DNA of 41,783 bases from an uncultured Oscillospiraceae bacterium (lineage in GTDB: Bacteria > Bacillota > Clostridia > Oscillospirales > Oscillospiraceae), in assembly GCA_910587505.1 (NCBI GenBank), contig CAJULD010000025.1, positions 1-41,783 of the forward strand, in the 5' to 3' direction. Positions 36,535 to 41,783 of the stretch are shown here, one piece after another. Within the stretch, counting starts at the first letter, position 1. Every line of letters starts with the position of its first letter. The notes beneath the pieces were generated by a model that saw nothing but the letters and a program-made list of their open reading frames with translations, ran no database searches and was not told the DNA's origin. A program made the position numbers and the translations under genes.

Positions 36535-39183
36535 TTATTGAGTATCCCTCAATTGCTCCACAATGCTGTATTTGGCAGCGTAGTCATACATAACGCGGGG
36601 AATCAACCATCCAGGCAGAGCAAAAACCGGTATGGCAATTATAACGGGAACGATTGTAAACTTTGCGCTGAAAAACCAGAACATATTCTCCATAAGATTA
36701 CCAATCAAAGGATTTATCACTAGCGAGAGGACTAATGCGCTCAGAGCAGAACTGAATGCGTAGAACAGTCCTTCATAAACCAACATGGCTTTTAACTGCC
36801 TGCTGGTCATACCTGCCGCCTGCAAAACCGCAAACTCTCTCTTTCGGGAAAGAATACCCGTCATAATGGCATTGAAGAAATTCAGAATACCTGTAAGCCC
36901 GATGATGGCGCAGAGCAATCCGCCCAACAGCAGGGACATATTCTGAAAACTCTCAAATTCGGCCCGGAGCGTCGCTTTGCTTTCATACATCAGTCCGGAC
37001 AAATCGCCGGCAGTCAAATCAGTAAGATAATTCTCCGCAGATGCTTCGGTTATTTCATCCGGCGTATCGAACAGATAAACCATCGGGATACATTCGTGCT
37101 GACTGTCCTGATTGAGCTTTTCAACGGGAAGCACAAAACTGTAGCCGCTGGTATAATAACGGAAGCTCATGGCGCGTGGCACGGTGACATAAGCGCAAAC
37201 AGTATAATCTACATCATGGCTGGCAGAAGGCTGAAACTTCACACATTCCGCAGGCGTATTTTCATCGCAGGGATTTCCGGTGCGGCTGTCGATATAATTG
37301 CCTTCCTCAATATAGGTTATGGTTTGAACCGAACCTACAGGCGGGTAAAAATCAAGATTACTCACATTGCCGTAATCATCTGTATAAACTGATACAGCGA
37401 CAGCATCTGTATCTTCCCGGAACAGAGGAGATATGTCGCCCTCTACCACAGTCAGTTTGTCAAACAGAGACTTGTCCAGGCCTTCAATCAGTGCGCTCTG
37501 GCCCACAAGATCATCACGGCGGTTTTGCTGTTCCAGCATGGCTTTCGCATCTTCTTCGGAAGTATAGTCCATCATGTCCTGCAACCAGTGTTCCTCGCTC
37601 ATCCAGCCATATGGCGGATAGCCCGTCAGCCTGTAACCGCAGCCGGAAAGGGATGGAGAAACAGCTGCTTCAATTTGCTCAATCTGTTCCTGCGAGATGT
37701 AATTGCCGGACCGCCTGTAGCGGAAATAGTCCGTAGAGCTTACAATAAAGTCTGCACAGGTCTGCATTGACAGATACTTTTCCATATCGAAGCCCCCGGT
37801 AAAAGTGACTAAAATATTGAGAAGTACCACAGAAAGCGAAAGAGAAATAACCACAAGAACCGTTTTTCTTTTATTCCGGCCCAAGTTGGCAAAAGCCATC
37901 TGATGTACTTTTGCACCGCGGGTTGTGCGGCGTTTCCTTTTGCTTTTTACAACTTCCGTGTATTTTGTTGCTTCCAGCGGAGAAACTTTTGAAGCAATCT
38001 TACCCGGACGGGAGCAGGACAGCAAAACTGTAATCAGCGCAAACAGAGCAGACGCCAGGAAAATCAGGGGTGAAGTGCTGACGGCAGAAACCCCGGCACC
38101 AAGACTGGTTCGTGCGATTACCGCGGGGGTCAGAGACGCACCCACACCGTATCCCAGCAGTAATCCAAGCGGAATGCCCGCAAAGCACAGAAACAGTGCC
38201 TGCTGGCGTATAATGCGGCGAAGCTGCCGGGGCGTGACGCCTGTGGTTTTCAGCAAACCATAGAATCGGATATCCCCGGTAACGGAAATCTGAAATATAT
38301 TGTAGATAATCAGATAGCCTGTGAAGATTACCAGCGAAAGGAAAGCGATAATTGCAACAAGCGTTGCTGCATCCATGTTTTCGCCAAGCTGAGAAGAAGT
38401 GTAGCCCCAGTTTACACCGATACGTACAGTCTCTCCTTCATCCGCTTCATCCCAGGAATACCCCAGGTCCAGATCCACCTGTTCCATCTGACCGCGGATG
38501 TTTATGCTGGATGCCATCATTACATTCAGGTCAGTACGGAACGGTTCCATTCCCCTGGACATGGCTTCAGCTTCTGCTTCTTTTGCGTATTCTTCGCTGA
38601 TATTGATATAGTGAACGGGACTTATATCATCGTATTCCCACCAGCCTGCCAGGGTAAATGTATCTGTTTTCTCATAAGACATTTCGGATAAGGCGCCAAC
38701 CGTACAGGTCAGTTCAATTTCTGCGCCTGATTCCGGTTCAACACCTAACAGTTTCAGGGCATGGGTGTCCATGGCGATTTCATTTTTTCCCTGTGGTTTA
38801 TGTCCCGTGGTGGGCTCTGCAAAACTCCATTTCGTGCAGTTGTCATCCATAAAACTGACTTCGGCAGGGGTTTTTGCAAAAACTCCGCTGTCCAGATAGC
38901 CAATGGATATGCGTTCGCCGGCCGCTTTTACATTTGCATGAGCAGATATGTTCTGAATCTGTTCTTCCGTCACTTCCTTAAAGGTTCCGTGGCAGTAACC
39001 GCCGATCTGGCGGAAGGTGTGCATTTCATAGCTGGAATTTAAGGACATTACTATGGTAAACAGAGAGGTAAACAGCAACGCAGTCAGGGCAATGGCGATA
39101 ATTGCAATGATGTTGCGCTTACGGGATGCCCATAAAAAACGCCGGCTTAATTTCCTGATATATTTTCTGTTTTTGACATTCAT
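36535..39183 (-). CDS. FtsX/MacB-type ABC transporter permease
   Basis: An 882-residue membrane protein with the layout of two-FtsX-domain permeases: a first helix (about 20-45), a large extracellular domain (to about 255), three helices with the FtsX core (about 262-400, QISVTGDIRFYGLLKTTGVTPRQL), a fourth helix (about 435-455), a second extracellular domain (to about 740) and a final FtsX core (ILSRKREFAVLQAAGMTSRQL) with three helices. Such permeases work with LolD/MacB-like ATPases in lipoprotein handling or antimicrobial-peptide resistance. ATG 39183 follows GGAGG at 8 bases; the GTG at 39192 overlaps that site. The gene begins 15 bp after its ATPase partner and is visibly more AT-rich than genes before 36300. 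Confidence 0.92.
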   Translation of the reverse strand: MNVKNRKYIRKLSRRFLWASRKRNIIAIIAIALTALLFTSLFTIVMSLNSSYEMHTFRQIGGYCHGTFKEVTEEQIQNISAHANVKAAGERISIGYLDSGVFAKTPAEVSFMDDNCTKWSFAEPTTGHKPQGKNEIAMDTHALKLLGVEPESGAEIELTCTVGALSEMSYEKTDTFTLAGWWEYDDISPVHYINISEEYAKEAEAEAMSRGMEPFRTDLNVMMASSINIRGQMEQVDLDLGYSWDEADEGETVRIGVNWGYTSSQLGENMDAATLVAIIAFLSLVIFTGYLIIYNIFQISVTGDIRFYGLLKTTGVTPRQLRRIIRQQALFLCFAGIPLGLLLGYGVGASLTPAVIARTSLGAGVSAVSTSPLIFLASALFALITVLLSCSRPGKIASKVSPLEATKYTEVVKSKRKRRTTRGAKVHQMAFANLGRNKRKTVLVVISLSLSVVLLNILVTFTGGFDMEKYLSMQTCADFIVSSTDYFRYRRSGNYISQEQIEQIEAAVSPSLSGCGYRLTGYPPYGWMSEEHWLQDMMDYTSEEDAKAMLEQQNRRDDLVGQSALIEGLDKSLFDKLTVVEGDISPLFREDTDAVAVSVYTDDYGNVSNLDFYPPVGSVQTITYIEEGNYIDSRTGNPCDENTPAECVKFQPSASHDVDYTVCAYVTVPRAMSFRYYTSGYSFVLPVEKLNQDSQHECIPMVYLFDTPDEITEASAENYLTDLTAGDLSGLMYESKATLRAEFESFQNMSLLLGGLLCAIIGLTGILNFFNAIMTGILSRKREFAVLQAAGMTSRQLKAMLVYEGLFYAFSSALSALVLSLVINPLIGNLMENMFWFFSAKFTIVPVIIAIPVFALPGWLIPRVMYDYAAKYSIVEQLRDTQ

Positions 39184-39198
39184 CTTTGTCACCTCCCA

Positions 39199-39870
39199 TT
39201 AATTCCGGGAGACGATCCGTCCATCTTCAATGCGGATAATGCGGTCTGCCATCTGCGCAATTTCTTCGTTGTGCGTAATCATTACGATTGTCTGGGCGAA
39301 CTTCTGACCGGTAACCTTCAAAAGACTCAGCACGTCCTGACTGGTCCTGGAGTCCAGATTGCCTGTCGGCTCGTCAGCGAGAATAACAGCCGGAGCTGCC
39401 GCCAGTGCACGGGCGATTGCTACGCGCTGCTGCTGACCGCCGGAAAGCTGACCGGGCAGGGCATCCAGACGTTCATCCAGTCCAAGCGTCTGCACAATTT
39501 GCTGTGTAAATTCTTTGTTGATCTTACCCCCGTCCAGCTCAATGGGAAGAACAATATTTTCATACACATTCAGCATTGGCACAAGATTATATGCCTGGAA
39601 TACAAAGCCGATTTTTCTGCGGCGAAAGATCGTAAGAGCTTCATCCTTTAGGGAAAATATTTCTTTCCCATCCACCATAACTGTGCCGTCGGAAGGACGA
39701 TCCAGACCGCCAAGCATATGCAGCAGCGTAGACTTTCCGGAGCCGGATGTGCCGACAATTGCCACAAATTCGCCTTTCTCTACACTTAAATCAACCCCAT
39801 CCAGTGCATGAACCGCATTGTTACCGGAGCCATAAATCTTTTTCAGGTTTTTTGCCTGCAAAATCTCCAT
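39199..39870 (-). CDS. ABC transporter ATP-binding protein (MacB/LolD type)
   Basis: A 223-residue ATPase with Walker A GTSGSGKS, Q-loop FVFQAYNLVP, signature LSGGQQQR, Walker B VILADEPTGNLDS and the H-loop ITHN. The NLVPMLNVYENIVLP stretch is typical of the group that pairs with FtsX-type permeases. Start ATG 39870 is used, because GGAGG lies 9 bases upstream; an in-frame ATG at 39885 overlaps it. A large terminator-like dyad lies directly upstream. Confidence 0.95.
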   Translation of the reverse strand: MEILQAKNLKKIYGSGNNAVHALDGVDLSVEKGEFVAIVGTSGSGKSTLLHMLGGLDRPSDGTVMVDGKEIFSLKDEALTIFRRRKIGFVFQAYNLVPMLNVYENIVLPIELDGGKINKEFTQQIVQTLGLDERLDALPGQLSGGQQQRVAIARALAAAPAVILADEPTGNLDSRTSQDVLSLLKVTGQKFAQTIVMITHNEEIAQMADRIIRIEDGRIVSRN

Positions 39871-39885
39871 AGCGGGTACCTCCAT

Positions 39886-39935
39886 GAAAAAATCTGTATG
39901 TATGCAAAGAAATCATCCTTTGATACATACAGATT
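39886..39935 (-). terminator. Terminator or attenuator between the sensor kinase and the ABC genes
   Basis: Minus strand AATCTGTATGTAT (39923-39935) and ATACATACAGATT (39891-39903) are perfect 13-bp arms, extended inside by CAAAG/CTTTG with one bulged base, and followed by a run of T. The T-run ends about 6 bases before the ABC ribosome binding site. A GATAAT (-10-like, + coordinates 39933-39938) overlaps the first arm. It may isolate the ABC genes from the two-component genes or attenuate them; it could also be a regulator site. Confidence 0.7.
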
Positions 39936-39980
39936 ATCGCACAGGATGCTTTCCACATTCTTTCCGGCGGGAAAAGAATT

Positions 39981-40904
39981 CTAACAGTTTTGAAAGAATT
40001 GCTGCTGCCTGGGCAGGAATACGGAAAAGGTGCTTCCTTTTCCGGGAATGGAAGTAACTTTGATATAGCCGCCCTCACCGGATATGATTTGACGCGCCAA
40101 ATACAGTCCGATTCCCACACCTTCCTGTTCCGGCACGATCTTTAAGCGATAAAAGCGGGTAAATATCTTTGACTGCTCGCTTTCCGGGATGCCTGCGCCG
40201 GTATCTGATACATCAATCCTTACAAACATTTCATAGTTTACGGCAGAAACCGTAACTGTGCCACGCTCCGTATATTTAATGGCGTTGTCTACAATGTCAG
40301 CCAGCGCTTCTGCTGTCCATTTAGGGTCAAAGGCAGCGGAAATATCTGTGTCGTACAAATGCAGAGACAATCCTTTTTCCGCAGCTTTGGCAGCATACTG
40401 TTCTGCAAGGCCCTGAAGCAGCGGCTGCAACGCGGTGTGCTGTGGCGAAAGTGAAATAATTCCGTTCTCCAGCCGGGACAGCTTTACGAGGGAGTCGATC
40501 AGAAAACGCAGCTTTTCCGATTGGTGGTATATGGCATCCGCATGTGCCTTTGCCGATGCCGGAAGCTCCTCTTCCATCAGAAGTTCACTGTATATCAGCA
40601 GGTTTGCAATCGGCGTTTTTGTCTGATGTGAAATATCTGCGATCAGGGATTTGATTCTGTCCTTTTCCCGTGCTGTATTTTGAGAGGAAGTTTCTGCTGC
40701 GGAAAGATAGTGCGCAAACTTTGTTTCCAAAGCAGACAGCCTGCTTTCATCGAAAGTGCTTTCAGAAAATGAGCCGTCCATTGCAGCATCCAGCATGCTT
40801 TCAATTGTTTCCATTGTTTTTCCGGTTTTCCTTTGATTTCGCAATACAACAACTGCCGCGGCCAGAAAACACAGCAGTATGACAGCAATTCCCATCTCAT
40901 TCAT
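39981..40904 (-). CDS. Sensor histidine kinase
   Basis: A 307-residue kinase with a single N-terminal transmembrane helix (about 4-21) and almost no extracellular part. This resembles intramembrane-sensing kinases of peptide-resistance modules, although those usually have two helices. His93 in DISHQTKTPIANL is the phosphorylation site; the N-box is DIVDNAIKYTE, followed by DTGAGIPE and GVGIGLYLAR. The start at ATG 40904 overlaps the response-regulator gene by 8 bp; ATG 40895 is an alternative. It probably senses through the adjacent ABC permease. Confidence 0.92.
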   Translation of the reverse strand: MNEMGIAVILLCFLAAAVVVLRNQRKTGKTMETIESMLDAAMDGSFSESTFDESRLSALETKFAHYLSAAETSSQNTAREKDRIKSLIADISHQTKTPIANLLIYSELLMEEELPASAKAHADAIYHQSEKLRFLIDSLVKLSRLENGIISLSPQHTALQPLLQGLAEQYAAKAAEKGLSLHLYDTDISAAFDPKWTAEALADIVDNAIKYTERGTVTVSAVNYEMFVRIDVSDTGAGIPESEQSKIFTRFYRLKIVPEQEGVGIGLYLARQIISGEGGYIKVTSIPGKGSTFSVFLPRQQQFFQNC

Positions 40905-41574
40905 CTTTTTTTACCCAGCTGTAACCGATTCCATAAACAGTCCTGATATATTCCTGTGCGCAAAGCTTATCCCTCAGACGCTTAATCGTAACAGACAGAG
41001 CGTTTTCATCAACATATTCTGCGCCGTCTGTCCAGATTCGGTCTACAAGGTCTCCGCGGGTCATTGTCTTGCCACGGTTTTCAACAAGCAAATGCAGCAG
41101 TTTCTGCTCCGTTTTACTCAATTCAACCCTGGTATTCCCCACGCAAAAGATCATAGCCTCAAAATCAAAGCAAAAATGATCTATATGAATCGGGGTGTGC
41201 TTATGGCTTAACCGTTGCTTTCGCAATTGGGTATTCACCCTTGCACGCAAAACCGAGAGAGAAAAGGGCTTGGTAATATAATCGTCGGCGCCCCGTTCCA
41301 GTCCGTCTACAATATCCATATCCGTATCATTGGCAGTCAGCAGAATTACAGGCATATCCGGTGCTTTTTCTTTGATTTCATGCAGCAAATCAAGCCCGCT
41401 GCCATCCGGCAGATTTATATCCAGCAGGATCAGAGATACGCTGCCGCAAAGCAGCTGTTCCTTCGCCGTTTTCAGGTCCTGGCAGGAAATAATCTGCCGG
41501 TGATCTGCTTTCAGTGCCTTACTTAGTCCCTGATTCAAGCCTGTATCGTCTTCAATGATCAATAATTGTTCCAT
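40897..41574 (-). CDS. OmpR-family response regulator
   Basis: A 225-residue DNA-binding regulator. The receiver domain (1-115) has the acidic pair Asp9/Asp10, phospho-acceptor Asp52 in LLDINLPDG and Lys in ITKPFS. The winged-helix domain (about 130-222) includes LSKTEQKLLHLL and VDENALSVTIKRLRDKL. Start ATG 41574 is chosen because MEQLLIIEDD is the canonical receiver start and GGGGAGTGAGG lies upstream; the frame extends further 5' without family similarity. It is co-transcribed with the kinase from the promoter at 41626-41654. Confidence 0.94.
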   Translation of the reverse strand: MEQLLIIEDDTGLNQGLSKALKADHRQIISCQDLKTAKEQLLCGSVSLILLDINLPDGSGLDLLHEIKEKAPDMPVILLTANDTDMDIVDGLERGADDYITKPFSLSVLRARVNTQLRKQRLSHKHTPIHIDHFCFDFEAMIFCVGNTRVELSKTEQKLLHLLVENRGKTMTRGDLVDRIWTDGAEYVDENALSVTIKRLRDKLCAQEYIRTVYGIGYSWVKKDE

Positions 41575-41625
41575 GTACCTCACTCCCCTGTTATTCAAAT
41601 GCCGCCGTCGTGATGCGATGATCCC

Positions 41626-41654
41626 ATTATAGCAGAGAGCGGCAGCCGTTGCAA
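41626..41654 (-). promoter_or_regulatory. Sigma-A promoter of the two-component genes
   Basis: Minus strand TTGCAA (41649-41654), 17-bp spacer, TATAAT (41626-41631). The remaining 130 bp to the window end show no gene, only a weak dyad with arms ATTTTAC and GTAAAAT (about 41735-41765). Confidence 0.75.
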
Positions 41655-41783
41655 ACATGCCGTCCGTATTTTTGCGTGTCGGCGCAATGGGCGGCCTCGT
41701 CTGTCGCTGGCGCAGCATCTTTTGGGGTAAAGCAATTTTACAGGAAACCTCCCATCAGGTAAAATGGTGGATACCATAACTTG

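Noticed and set aside
41595..41777. 60-codon minus-strand frame at the right edge
   Set aside because: It overlaps a clear promoter for the response-regulator gene and has no similarity to known proteins.
1..41783. tRNA and rRNA genes
   Set aside because: I saw no cloverleaf-like segment with T-loop GTTC-A and no rRNA sequence in the intergenic regions by eye; a tRNA scan would be the decisive test.

Overview
This window looks like chromosome of a high-GC member of the Clostridia, most likely an Oscillospiraceae relative from the gut. The evidence is strong AGGAGG-type ribosome binding sites, SLH-anchored surface proteins, rubrerythrin, an Rrf2-cysK pair, a DUF6774 small protein and a strong preference for G or C in third codon positions. 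This assignment is inferred from gene style; no rRNA, tRNA or other taxonomic marker is present.

Layout. 1-434 is non-coding and structured: five TGGTAGC repeats and a 20-bp hairpin. 435-1891 holds an alpha/beta hydrolase and a convergent PF06541-like membrane protein whose ends overlap. 2100-6974 is a tight plus-strand operon: family-4 uracil-DNA glycosylase, DUF1846 protein, histidine phosphatase and Tex. 7121-9226 encodes a secreted GH24-SLH-GH25 muramidase fusion. 9726-11174 is a divergent tryptophanase/tyrosine phenol-lyase family enzyme. 11421-11855 is a small helical protein. 12121-15543 is a threonine-degradation operon, tdh - double GNAT - kbl, behind a consensus promoter.

15680-28267 is the most unusual part. 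Five minus-strand genes form a surface-protein island. At each end is an ECF-type sigma factor fused in one polypeptide to a transmembrane helix and a large, probably extracytoplasmic, domain. Between them are three secreted CAP-domain proteins, each with different partner modules (SLH plus transglutaminase-like; CxxC modules plus SLH; RCC1-like repeats). Two homologous promoter-like segments with identical 17-bp spacing lie upstream of one sigma gene and of the RCC1-CAP gene. The first sigma gene has an intrinsic terminator in its leader. I infer a membrane-tethered sigma system that controls surface proteins.

28563-34120 carries a GH13 glucosidase with a downstream DUF6774 small gene that lacks a normal start codon, then recG, a pyridoxal/pyridoxamine kinase and rubrerythrin. 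34291-34407 is a 38-codon gene that is almost entirely Asn and Gln. 34624-36278 is a divergent cysK / Rrf2-regulator pair with a shared operator-like inverted repeat and what looks like a metY remnant in the cysK leader. 36535-41574 is a more AT-rich module (response regulator, histidine kinase, ABC ATPase, FtsX-type permease), probably acquired by transfer, typical of antimicrobial-peptide sensing and resistance.

Two families of short palindromic repeats are scattered between genes, often touching stop codons.
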